A DNA stretch of 39,579 bases from Pleurobrachia bachei (Eukaryota > Ctenophora > Tentaculata > Cydippida > Pleurobrachiidae): NCBI GenBank assembly GCA_000695325.1, contig AVPN01000511.1, positions 1 through 39,579 on the forward strand, read 5' to 3'. Under the pieces are notes generated by a model that was given only the letters and a program-made list of their open reading frames with translations, was not told where the DNA came from and ran no database searches. Positions 24,401 to 38,311 of this stretch are shown here, one piece after another. Each line of letters begins with the position of its first letter. Positions within the stretch are counted from its first letter, which is position 1. Position numbers and translations under genes: made by a program.

Positions 24401-27400
24401 ATATAATTGTCAAAGAATGTTCAAGTGGCTGTAAACCCGCGGCCCGGACCCCAACCAGAGTGTAATTGTATAGCTGATATCGCTGATACAGATCTCGAAT
24501 TATATTCAGATTCAATAATCTAGTGTTTACCTCGATATCCTCTTTGTATTGTAGCAAGGGAGCCTCCATGATGTTCCGTAACATGAAGGTATCACTCTCA
24601 AAGTCAAACGGATGACCTGTATAAGGATGGAATGTAGAATATATAGAATATATCCCCCAACCTATACCCCTTTGGGGGGGTGGTCATGTTAATTTTGTTA
24701 ATGTTTTGTTAATTAACAAAGGACCCTCGGTGAAACATTAACACGATTAACAAAATTAACAAAATTAACAAAAGTCGTGTTTTAGGTATTTCCGGTGGGT
24801 TTATAGCTATTTTACGTGTTTTAGGTGTGTTTAGGTCTTTTTATCATACACTAACTATATACATCACCTTCTTTCGTCCAAATAGTCGATAATCGATGAA
24901 AACAATTTAAATCGATGAAAAAAATTTATTCTTTGGAACTGGTCGAAAATCTTTGATTTTGAGCCAAAAACTAGTATGGTGGACCACCAAACTGTGCAAA
25001 AAATAGTTGTACAAGTGTATTTAATATAGAGCAACATTCAATAACTTCACCGGGCCGATTGCAATAGATTTTCTTATTTTGTTAATAAATGTTAATAATG
25101 TTAATTATGTTAATAAACATTTTAAAATTTCTCATGAAACATTAACATTAACATGACCACCCCCCCACCCCTTTATATTGGTAACGAAGTAACCCCTTGC
25201 CAGTGTGTACGAAGGTCGCCCGGCCTCTTTAGAGGGGTTGCTTCGTAATTCTTTACATACCTGTGAGGATGGCAATCCTATCCCAATGGCGGGCCTTCAG
25301 GGCCTTGTTCGTCATTAGCTCCAACAGGGGACACGTCTCGTTGAAGTCGTCTATCTTCTTCTTCAGGGCATTGTACGCGGGCCAATCTTTCAGAGCTCTC
25401 GGCAACTTGCGGCATCTGGTATTAAAGGAGGTAGTAGATTAGTAGCTGCAGCTGGTCAGAAAAAGAGAAAAAAAGGAGTTTTGAATTGTACTACTCCCAT
25501 GCCCGTCCTCGTGCGTAAGATGGCCAAAGACAGCTGCGAAATATTTAACTCTCTCGGCATGTGACAGGTAGAGAGTGGTTTGAGTGGTTTAACCACCCAA
25601 ATTTAGGTAGAATGAAGGATTATTAGGTAGTTATAACAGCTGTCAACCTAATAAATCTTCTAGTATTATTTATTCTAGAACCTATACTGGAGAGAATTTC
25701 ACTGAAATACCAGTAGTCAGTGTTCCTAATATATAGTATATACCACGTACGTTCCCTGTTGAGTAACAAAATCAGCCCCACCCCCCTTTATAATATCTAC
25801 CTGTTTTGGAATTCAGTGAGCTCATCATTAATCTTCTCAATGTCAATATCCGCCCAGAGGATGTCGAAGTAACCGTTAACCGTGTCAATAACAGTGTTGT
25901 AGAGGGTGTACAGCTTCTGTAGTAGATTCAACTCCTTCTTGATTTTACCTACTCCAAGGAGTGAGCTACAGTGTCAGTATCTATTTACCTAATTACCTAA
26001 TGCACCAGACCCCCCCCTTTTCATCGTAAAAGGAGCGCCGGGTACTGCTGCAGTACACACTACGGCAATTTAGTTATTACGTCACTATAACAGAAAGATA
26101 TGACCCTCGAATATAATATTTACCCAGAATGGGGTACTCCTTGACAGTCAGACCAAAGAGTGTCTCCCCACTACTGTATGTGTCGTACTTCCTCCACAGA
26201 TCATCAAACGTAGACTGGAATATGGTCAGCCGAACACTCGCCTCCTCAGGTGCCAGACCTAAACAAGGGCGATTTAGTTAGTGGGTTGGGACAAGTAAAA
26301 ACTCGGGGATTGCCAGGAGGAACCACAGATGCCAGACCTAAATAAAACAGGGTGTTTGAGAGTTGATTGATCATATGGGTACCAAACCTACATGGTTGTT
26401 ATGTTCAAACCCTTCTTGTAGTCTGATTGTATAAAAGAGGTCGAACAAGCTGCAAATCTATGGTTGGCCCTGATTATGATCCAAAATACACATTCCTACC
26501 TGTTACCATGGGACCGTTATCTTCGTAGTCCTTGCTGAAGTTCTCCACCTCTGTCTTAAAGGTGCACACATTCTCCAACAGGGTCTTCTTGAACCGGGGT
26601 TGTATTTCCACCAGGTGGGATTGTACCTCCCCACCCATACTCAGTACCTTCTCCCATGCGTACCTAGTGGGGGGGGGCAGTGCATTAGCTGCGAGATAAC
26701 ATGAGGAGTGAACTGGTAGAAATTGAAAGGATGTGGGTGGCCACTATAGTATCAGAGTCATGTTACCTGAGTGTGTCAACTCGTTCCGCCTCCTCCTTCA
26801 TCAGGGGTAGATCATACTTGTTCAGCATGGCATAGCTGTCCTCAATGGGCCCAATTACCATGTCTATCTCGATCTCCTTACATCGGATTTTGGCCAGGGC
26901 AGCCATACTATCTCGGACATCGTCCAGATCGTTGATTGGTCGTCCCAATTTCTTGTTGAGTTCGTCCACTAACTCGAATATCTCCTTCATTCGGTTCTTG
27001 TACTTCCTGCATGGGATAGATGAAAGTTGTTAGACCGGGATAACACAAAATATCTCCCTGATCTCCGTGGCAGACCGAACATGTACCTGTTAGCTAGACT
27101 ACCATACAGTAGTTTCCAGCCCTTTGCCTCTGCAATAAGTCTATTTACCTAATTACCTAATGCACCAGACCCCCCCCTTTTCATCGTAAAAGGAGCGCCG
27201 GGTACTGCTGCAGTACACACTACGGCAATTTAGTTATTACGTCACTATAACAGAAAGATATGACCCTCGAATATAATATTTACCCAGAATGGGGTACTCC
27301 TTGACAGTCAGACCAAAGAGTGTCTCCCCACTACTGTATGTGTCGTACTTCCTCCACAGATCATCAAACGTAGACTGGAATATGGTCAGCCGAACACTCG

Positions 27401-30400
27401 CCTCCTCAGGTGCCAGACCTAAACAAGGGCGATTTAGTTAGTGGGTTGGGACAAGTAAAAACTCGGGGATTGCCAGGAGGAACCACAGATGCCAGACCTA
27501 AATAAAACAGGGTGTTTGAGAGTTGATTGATCATATGGGTACCAAACCTACATGGTTGTTATGTTCAAACCCTTCTTGTAGTCTGATTGTATAAAAGAGG
27601 TCGAACAAGCTGCAACTCTATGATTGGTCCTGGTTACGATCCGAAATGCATATTCCTACCTGTTACCATGGGGCCGTTATCTTCGTAGTCCTTGCTGAAG
27701 TTCTCCACCTCTGTCTTAAAGGTGCACACATTCTCCAACAGGGTCTTCTTGAACCGGGGTTGTATTTCCACCAGGTGGGATTGTACCTCCCCACCCATAC
27801 TCAGCACCTTCTCCCATGCGTACCTAGTGGGGGGGCAGTGCATTAGCTGCGAGATAACATGAGGAGTGAACTGGTAGAAATTGAAAGGATGTGGGTGGCC
27901 ACTATAGTATCAGAGTCATGTTACCTGAGTGTGTCAACTCGTTCCGCCTCCTCCTTCATCAGGGGTAGATCATACTTGTTCAGCATGGCATAGCTGTCCT
28001 CAATGGGCCCAATTACCATGTCTATCTCGATCTCCTTACATCGGATTTTGGCCAGGGCAGCCATACTATCTCGGACATCGTCCAGATCGTTGATTGGTCG
28101 TCCCAATTTCTTGTTGAGTTCGTCCACTAACTCGAATATCTCCTTCATTCGGTTCTTGTACTTCCTGCATGGGATAGATGAAAGTTGTTAGACCGGGATA
28201 ACACAAAATATCTCCCTGATCTCCGTGTTTGACACAACATGTACCATGTACCTGTTAGCTAGACTACCGTACAGTAGTTTCCAGCCCTTTGCCTCTGCAA
28301 TAAGGGCGTCCTTCAGAAGGTAGGTCTTCAGAGCGATCGCTCCGACCGCTATTGTGTCAGATAGCTCCTCTATGGTCTCTATCTCGGTATCGTAGGTGAG
28401 GATGCGGCTCTCGAACTCTCCCAGACCAGGATCTGTCGCCAGGAACTCTTGTTCAACCTGGAGATAAGTAGATACAATTAACAACAATTTGGCATAACTA
28501 AAATTCAATTAACTGCAGCTCAGATCAAATACGTTCAACTTGTCTGATAAGTGATATCAGGCACCAGCTACCAAAGATTAGAAGTATATTTAGACATGGC
28601 AGCTGCAATACATACCTGTTCCTGATCAGTATCCCAGAGTTTGTGGTATGGTTTAAACTGCTCTAGCGCCTTGCTGATCTCACTCTTAGTGGCATTGATA
28701 GCGGTGGAAAGGAGAGATGCCATCTTGGAGATATCCTTATTTTCTGATATCGACTTGAAGTAAGTTTTGGAGGGGTCGACCCTAGTGGTTGGAGCAGCTG
28801 CAGCAGCGAGGCCACTTGGTGCCCCTCCCGCCACTGTCTGTCGTGGTGATTTAGGGGCGGTTCCCTGTTGGTCAACCTGGGGTGTGTGTCCCCACTGTAA
28901 TATACCTGAGAAAGAGAGGGAGTGTCATGGTAGGTATCTGAGAAGTAAAAATAACAGTTCAATTTGTTAACCCCTCCCTGTCTCTTTTTGTCTCACCGGC
29001 CCCTCTCAATCTCTATCTCTCATCCTGCCTCTCTCACCCTCCCTCTCTCAGACGATATTGCGACAAGTAACTCTTTATCAACAACCTCAACTGTCATGAA
29101 ATAAAAGATTCGATCGATATTCGATGCATCTGTTCAAGCAAATTTGCTCTTCCCCCAAATCAAGATTCATTTTAAATACGCCCTGTCAGCAGATCCCCAC
29201 CATATTAACTCGACGTGTTACACTGAGTTCTGCTGTCAGCTGCCAATACGCTCTGACAGCTGAACTCTATATATAGGAACCTGTAACACGTACATCTTCA
29301 AGCTTTACCATCGTTATATTCTATATGTAAGAGGCAAGGTGAAAAAGGATCTAGCAAGGCAACTCTACTACTCAGGGGTGAGACTACTGAGACTGTCACT
29401 ACCACTACCCCCACCACTATACTTACTCTTACTGACGCTGAGGATAAGTCTGATGCTAGTATTGAGACCCTGCTGTATCTCATCCAGCCCAGGCATCATT
29501 ATGATATTAGGGATGGCAAGGACTATGTCCGCTTTGAATAAGGGAACCTCTGACTTCCTATTTCCCTGTGTGGGCGCCACCTCGTACATATGCAGCGAAG
29601 AAACCTGAAATAATAGTGTACACACATGTCTAGGGGACTTGACGGGACTACACGGTAAATACTAAATATAGGGGTCTGAGATTGTAAGAGATACGGCTAA
29701 TCAGCCACTGATTTCTGAAAGGCGGGGGTTGCAGCTACAATCGGATCCCACCTACAATGCATACCTGTACACGTCGTTTGAGAGTCTCCAGAGTGCTCCG
29801 TGTCGCCCTGAGAATGGCCTCCAGGTTCCTGTGCTGGAAGACACTCCGTAACTCCTTCGCCTCTTCCTCCAGATTCTCCCGAAGAAGCCTCTTCCGCAGT
29901 CTTGACCGGGCACCCGGCCTGCTGTCCTCCTCCACATCTGACCTGGCACTAGAGGAAACAGATCTGAGGCTCGGTCAGTGAACTAGCCATCAGTAATAAG
30001 TGAATCGAGATTAAACACAGCCATAATCAGTAATAAGAGGGGGTCTGAATGGAGGGAGAAAAAACATGGCGATGTAATGTAATTATTACCCTCTAGCAGA
30101 GTATCTGTTGTGACGGCTGGTTGCCGAGCTCCGTGCAGTGGTAGGAGGGGTGGGTGTCCGACTGCTCCCCGGTCTTGTTTCCTCATCCTGAGACGACTCT
30201 TCCGTTACCTCTTCGGCGGTGGGCTGCTAGGTACACAAATCTGTGCCCCTCCCGCCACTGTCTGTCGTGGTGATTTAGGGGCGGTTCCCTGTTGGTCAAC
30301 CTGGGGTGTGTGTCCCCACTGTAATATACCTGAGAAAGAGAGGGAGTGTCATGGTAGGTATCTGAGAAGTAAAAATAACAGTTCAATTTGTTAACCCCTC

Positions 30401-33400
30401 CCTGTCTCTTTTTGTCTCACCGGCCCCTCTCAATCTCTATCTCTCATCCTGCCTCTCTCACCCTCCCTCTCTCAGACGATATTGCGACAAGTAACTCTTT
30501 ATCAACAACCTCAACTGTCATGAAATAAAAGATTCGATCGATATTCGATGCATCTGTTCAAGCAAATTTGCTCTTCCCCCAAATCAAGATTCATTTTAAA
30601 TACGCCCTGTCAGCAGATCCCCACCCTATTAACTCGACGTGTTACACTGAGTTCTGCTGTCAGCTGCCAATACGCTCTGACAGCTGAACTCTATATATAG
30701 GAACTTGTAACACGTACATCTTCAAGCTTTACCATCGTTATATTCTATATGTAAGAGGCAAGGTGAAAAAGGATCTAGCAAGGCAACTCTACTACTCAGG
30801 GGTGAGACTACTGAGACTGTCACTACCACTACCCCCACCACTATACTTACTCTTACTGACGCTGAGGATAAGTCTGATGCTAGTATTGAGACCCTGCTGT
30901 ATCTCATCCAGCCCAGGCATCATTATGATATTAGGGATGGCAAGGACTATGTCCGCTTTGAATAAGGGAACCTCTGACTTCCTATTTCCCTGTGTGGGCG
31001 CCACCTCGTACATATGCAGCGAAGAAACCTGAAATAATAGTGTACACACATGTCTAGGGGACTTGACGGGACTACACGGTAAATACTAAATATAGGGGTC
31101 TGAGATTGTAAGAGATACGGCTAATCAGCCACTGATTTCTGAAAGGCGGGGGTTGCAGCTACAATCGGATCCCACCTACAATGCATACCTGTACACGTCG
31201 TTTGAGAGTCTCCAGAGTGCTCCGTGTCGCCCTGAGAATGGCCTCCAGGTTCCTGTGCTGGAAGACACTCCGTAACTCCTTCGCCTCTTCCTCCAGATTC
31301 TCCCGAAGAAGCCTCTTCCGCAGTCTTGACCGGGCACCCGGCCTGCTGTCCTCCTCCACATCTGACCTGGCACTAGAGGAAACAGATCTGAGGCTCGGTC
31401 AGTGAACTAGCCATCAGTAATAAGTGAATCGAGATTAAACACAGCCATAATCAGTAATAAGAGGGGGTCTGAATGGAGGGAGAAAAAACATGGCGATGTA
31501 ATGTAATTATTACCCTCTAGCAGAGTATCTGTTGTGACGGCTGGTTGCCGAGCTCCGTGCAGTGGTAGGAGGGGTGGGTGTCCGACTGCTCCCCGGTCTT
31601 GTTTCCTCATCCTGAGACGACTCTTCCGTTACCTCTTCGGCGGTGGGCTGCTAGGTACACAAATCTTACACATACAGTAGAGAGAGAAAGGGAAAAAAGA
31701 GAGGGTTCCATAGAAGAGGATTTTCATAGAGCAAGTAAAAGACCACATGAAAGTGCTTGGACAGTGGAAGATTTGACGAAGTACAATTCCGCATGACACG
31801 CACGGGATGTGGGATGCTTCTACACTCTACAGACTGCAGTATATTATACCTGATACGTCATCATTGTCTCTATTAGTTCATTCGTTGCCTTCTCCACCTG
31901 TTTACTCTTTAGCTCCAGTTGTATACTCGCCATGTTGCACACACTCTCCGTCCTGCTCAGAAACTGTTCAATGGTCCAAGCCTCATGCTCCGGTAACTCA
32001 CACAGCAGCATCTGACCCATCTCCTTGAGGACGGCGTCAATACGATATGTGCACAGGTCGGTGATTCGTCGCAGCAGGAGTTCTAGTGTCTTCATCTCTC
32101 GGTTAATCTTACTGACGTAGCTCTCCAGATTGATGCTGCTCCAGGTTAGCATTGTTAGACCTGGGTGAAAAGATAGAGATAAGATCAGAGATGAAACACT
32201 TAAATTGTTATTGCTTCGTTTGTTTCACTAACTGTGACCTGCCAAGTGCCAAGATCTAGTATTTCAAGAAGTAAAGGGATGAAAGGTGTTATAGGGTCTG
32301 ACAAATATTCGAGGATGGTCATTTGTCAAAGTTTGCGTTCGTCATGAATGGCTGAAGACCACCCTGGGAGATGAAATTTACCAAAAATAGACTCGTATTG
32401 TCAACTTTATATATGATGTTTTTTCTTTTCTTTTAGTTGTGGACTTCTGAGAAATGACAGCTGTTTTTATTTGGGCAGTTTTTAGTTCAGTTGACAAGCT
32501 CTGCATAGTTAAATGATATAGAATTCATGGTGGGAGCTATGCAGTAGTTAGAGATGAGACAATGAAAGCTCTAATAAAATGTTGTTGAGTAAGAGGGATC
32601 AGAGAGTCCCACCCCTTACTCAACAAGGTATCAAAGTTCCTCTCCACATGTACCCGCTAAATACCTGGTCGAATATAGTTCTCCACGTGGCTAATATGTG
32701 GCTGCATGAGGGGTAGGAAATTGGCCGGTATCATTCCTAGTATCCTCTTCCACTCGTTCAACATGTTCTGTATAGTGATATGGAACGCGTGTCAGTGACC
32801 CATGACACAATTGAAGAAGCTATGACACATTTCATTATTTCACAACTATTGCTTCTGCTCCTAAGCTATTACTTACGTTGAGGAGGTTGTAGTTAGCCTT
32901 GATGGCGTGTTTTCTTGTCTTGATTAGCTTCGCTGTGGGTGGGATCTCTTGCCCCATTCGGCCCATACAATCAACCTATCATGGTGTGTGTTTAATTGAA
33001 GTTAAAATATCGTAGAAGCTTGACAGGATCAAGATTCTGGAAGCTTTATGACGTTTCGTGGAAACTCTGTCGAGCGTCGACAGTACTCAGTACTGTCTAT
33101 TCTTTCTTTTCAATTGGTCAAATTTATCATGTGATACGCCACTACAATGTCAAAACTTTTAATTTCAACTCACCTCTCTGACTAACTCCAGTATACTTGG
33201 GTCAAAGTTGACGTAGAGGACTTGAGTCTCTGGGTGTCTAACCAGGAGGGATGAGTTTAGACCGCTCTTTATCACATCAATCTGCTTCAACCACGCCTGG
33301 TGGTATACCACCTCGTACTCTAGGAGCACTTTTGCTACCTGAGATACGTTGTCATGGTAACAAGAAATACAGAGACAACCTGGTATCAGTTATAATTACC

Positions 33401-36400
33401 ATGGTAACCATAGAACAGTGGTAACTATGGTAACATAATAGTAGTTACCTTGTTGTAGCTGCGTATTATTTTCTTCGCATCGTCACTCTCCAAGACCCCC
33501 GGGTATTGCTGAAACACCTGGAACATGGGCTGAAAAACCGTTACCAAGGGAACAGATCATGCAAGATAATAGGAATAAAGAAACTACATAATCCCGGACT
33601 GCCACTTACCAGCATGGGCTGTTCAATCTTCCTAAAGAGTTGTCTTGCCCAGGCAATCTTCCCGGATATGGGAGGTAGCATTCTGGCACAGGGAGGATCA
33701 TTCTTCTGTCTCTGGTAGAGCTTCTGCACGTTCTCAATGTCCTTACCGAACCCCTGGAGAATCTTGCCAAACTTCTGCTGCGGATCCAGGGAGGCGATCT
33801 TGAGGCCTGTAACAATATCTGTATACCCGTCAGTTTTAGAGACTGACTAGAGAGAGAGAGAGAGGGAGAGAGATATGGGGGTGAATTTGAAAAGAGTATG
33901 CTGTTTCCTTGATCCAGAGATATAAGTTTTGCGATACTTGAAAGGGAGAGTAATTTAATTTTAATTGCAGTATGGGCGAGACAAAACGCCAATCGAGACA
34001 AAGTGGTTGGTGAAGAAGATATGGGAGAATTGACAGCTTCAACAGTTACCTTGTCAAAAAAGTGTGATCTCTACATAGAGGAAGTGATTAAATAAAATTT
34101 CAAATGTCAAATGTCAAAAAGATAATTTCGGTAATTTGAGTGCGTTATAGATTGTGGCATGATGCCCTATCAAATAAAAATTCCTCAAGTCGACTAGTGA
34201 TCGCTAGTCTGGGGGCGCAATTTGAGGGTGATGCTCTGTCAAAAGTAGGAAGGCGCCTGATCATGGCAGGAGCAATCTTAAGAATTTGTTAACATGCTCA
34301 CGTCCACCTACTCTGGTATTTTCTGACGAGTTGCAGGGCTGCTTCTGTTGTGGTAGGTTTGTCCAGTGTGTCCTCCATAAACCTCTGGATATCATTCTCC
34401 AGCTCACTCACCTATACAACAGGAGTCATGTTTTAGTTATTGTAACCAGCGGTAACCATGGTAACCAGTGGTAACCATGGTAACCAGTAGTAACTATGGT
34501 AACTGCAGTGGTTACCAATGGTAACCAGTGGTAACTAACTGTGGTATATTAACCTGGTTACAGAAATCATCGTAGTCTTGATCAAAGTCCATTTTCCGGT
34601 GATCCAACAGATCGTAACTCTTTTTCTTGATCACGTTGATTATCACCATGAACCTGACACACAAGAATGGATAGCTATAGACTTGAATTCAACAAATCAA
34701 ACGTTTAGAGCGCCAATATTTTGACACAACATAATTAGGAGAATATCGATGATATATTTGATCAGTTACCTAGTGGAGTATCTTTCGATGCCCTCAATCT
34801 TGCTCTCCCCGAGTTTGCTATAACTCTCAATCAACTCGAACATCCTCATTATCTTTCCCAGCCGGCGACAGAAGGTGTCGAACTTGCCGAAGATGTACAT
34901 CTCGGAAAACTCAAATTGCCGCTCTTCCGGGTGCTCCTCCAGTTTCCGTTTCGTTCGGTGGAACGCCGCCTGAAACGGGGTGTGAAATCAGTAAAGTGGA
35001 TGTGAAGTGGAATGAATCTCATTGAGGGTACTCTGCAGTAGATCTATGATGCTACGATAATACCCGCGGTATTTTGGTACCTCATCAATACCTGGTATTC
35101 ACGGTTAAGTTTGATGCAAGCCCGTAGTTTGTCCATCACCACATCCCTCTCCTCACTCCACAGCTTACATGTACCATTTATCGTGATGTAGTTCTTGCTA
35201 CTTGTTATCATCTGCAGAAAGGACGTGGAATCATTAGCAGCTGTGTGTACAGAGCATATATACCTTTGAGCATCTGTCAAGACTCATGTTACCATGGTTA
35301 CAAGACTCCTAGGTTACCATGGTGTTACCTGGTTGGTGATCTTGATAAAGAGTGACGTCATCCTCTCGCTGGTGTTGTAATACCGGGAAATGGAGTGTAT
35401 CATCCTAACTGCATTCAGTAGCCCCGCAATATGGTCCACCATGGACAGGGGGTCATTCTTGTAAAGTGGATCACAGAACTTCTCCAGGGTGTAGAGAAAC
35501 TTAACGTTATCTTTAGCCTCATTCGCACTATCAGTGATGTTTCCACCTCTTGATCAGTTTAGATTTAGCCGCCATCATGATACCAAGAGCGGCCTTGCAC
35601 TCCTGACCCTTGATCTGGTCAAGGAGGGAGTTGAACTTGGCCATACGCTTCTTCCAGTGGTCCAGCTCCGCTTTTGGACCAATGTCATCTGCTTCCTTTC
35701 TCATTTGATCACTCTCCGCAAGAACCTGAATGAACGTTAAGTTATAGAATAGGTAAATGTAGAAAATCCACTAAGCTGATATCAGTGATCAGGTCAACTT
35801 TCAGCCCAATGCTTTGACACTAGTTCACTATCATAATTATACCTGTTCGATTTGTTTGCACCACCCTGTAAAACACTGCTCCACCAGAGTCAGCTCGTCC
35901 GCGTTATTGGCCGCCTCAATATAGTCGGCAGCTGTCTTGAACACACTCAAATCAATCGTGTCACACTTCTGCAATTGGAATGTGGACTTGGTTACGAAGT
36001 CAATCCTATTATGCTCGAGCGTTGAGCTGGGTAATTTCATTGTCAATATATGTGGACATTGTGACAATTAATAATCTTTTGAACAGCTCTAGAGGAAGTG
36101 ATGGGGCTGGGAAATATTAAGTGTGGGGCTCGCTGATCGGGAGATATTGAGATAAGAGATGTCAATCTCATATTCATTATTTCCCATCTCGGAATCTCAT
36201 TAGTACTATTAATGCATCTGCACTTCCTTATGTGCCAGGGTGATCAGATCTGGACAACTAGTACCACTTCACTGCACTGTACCACTTTACTAACCTTGAG
36301 AAGGATGTTATCCTCGAGGCTGCCACTGGCATTGTTTAACATGCCACAGAACCCCTCCAGATGAGACTGTTAGAGGGTGAAGTAGAGGAGAGAGACTTAC

Positions 36401-38084
36401 CACCCGTCGGGTGGCCAACTGGTGTACCGGGACAGGGCGGGGATGTACACCCTCTGGAGGATGTTGGCTACTGCCTGGATCAAATGGGCTCCCTTCACCT
36501 CTGTCTTGTCTATCTCCATGTAACCGAAATTTATCCACTATGTAGGGGATGAATAGGGGTGATTTAGGGGTTTTAGGCTTAGGTTTTAGGTATAATGGGG
36601 TTGGGTGAACAATTTAGCTGAGCGATATGGACAATTAGACTTTAGAGGGGCGAATACATAAAATGTATGTTAGCTCTACATGAATTATATTGGTAACCAT
36701 GGTAACCTTGTGCATGAGCATCATTGACTCCAGCGTCAGAGGTTTCTCCACTGTCTTGACAAAGTACATGATTTGACAATCACACTCTATCCGCTCCGTT
36801 TTCCCGTCAGTAATGTAGATTTTGACGCGTGACTTCACAGGTTTACTGTTGTTACTACTAGCTCCCCCAGCTGGTCCCGGAGCGGCGGCACCTGCACAAC
36901 GTTGAGTTATAATTTGAAGAATTTACCATGTCATTTAGTTTAGCTTTGCATTTTGATTAAGCGTTCCAAGAAAACTAGAGAGAAATTTTGTCTTGTTTTA
37001 CTGGGAAGCACCGTTGAACTCTGTTTGATTGACAGGTAGAGACTGGACACGTGATCATTTAAATTTAGGGGCAACGCCCTGCAGCAGATGCGCTGCTGTT
37101 ACCATTAACAGGGGGTGGTTCTGGTTCGGCGTAGGGTGCACAAAACATAATGAGGGCTGCGGAGGGCTTTAGGAAGAACTGGTCCATGAGCTCTATCTGG
37201 AATCCCTCCAATATACTGTCTTCAATATCATTCTGGGGTACCTGCGGGGAGAATGGAGGTGAGCTGCAGTCTGTACAAAGGAGGATCTGCAGGATTTTCA
37301 AATATAGGACCGGTAGATCCTATTCTCAATATGGAACACGTCTTACATTTAAGTGTTCTGATATCGTCCGTAGAAGATAGTTGTGTCGTGCGTCAAGTTT
37401 GCCCCTCTTGTGCTCTTTTTCTTCTCGCGCTTTTTGCTGAGAGAGGGGAGAGAGGTGTCAATAATTTAATTGCTTAATTTAATTGCTTGCCAGACAACTA
37501 ACCGGCACGTACAAAACATTGGCACGTACAAAACATTGGCACGTACAAATAATTATTTACTCATTCTACGGGAATAAAACACACGCACAATACACAGACA
37601 TACTTTCAGTCTCACAGCTGTTTGAGGATTTGTACCCATACCACTGACCCAGTTTGGTACGTATGCACCTCAACATACAAATGAGAAGTGCTACACCACC
37701 GATGGTTTACAAACAAAAAGGTTGTCTACCGATTTGTTTTCCATACAAACCCTGCCTGATCATCCATGATTCCATAACATGATATGATGTGAAAACTAAA
37801 ACACAAATTGACCCCTGTCAATGTGACAACAAGATCGTTTATTCTACCCGTTACCTGATCATCTAGCCGTTTCTGGAGCAAGCCAGCAATTTGTGAAGCA
37901 TTGGGTGTCGGGTTATTCAGTAGAGCTGCCATGCACACAGAGACCACAAAGTTATACAATATACGATGCAGCTGGAAAAAACTGAGGATTCTACTGCGTA
38001 CTAGGTGTGTATGAACTATCCGATACCCTCCTTCTTTTCCTCCCCATCCCACTTCTTCATATAGCCAGGGGGAGATAGAGAGAG

Positions 38085-38116
<32 letters not shown>

Positions 38117-38233
38117 TTAGGGACAGTGAGAGAAAGATAGAGAGAGGACATGGTTTCCGTGGTAACCTAGCTCTGCCACGCGGCTGCGACATGATTTCCG
38201 AATTAGAGTTGCATGAATGCAATAGTGCACCCC

Positions 38234-38311
<78 letters not shown>

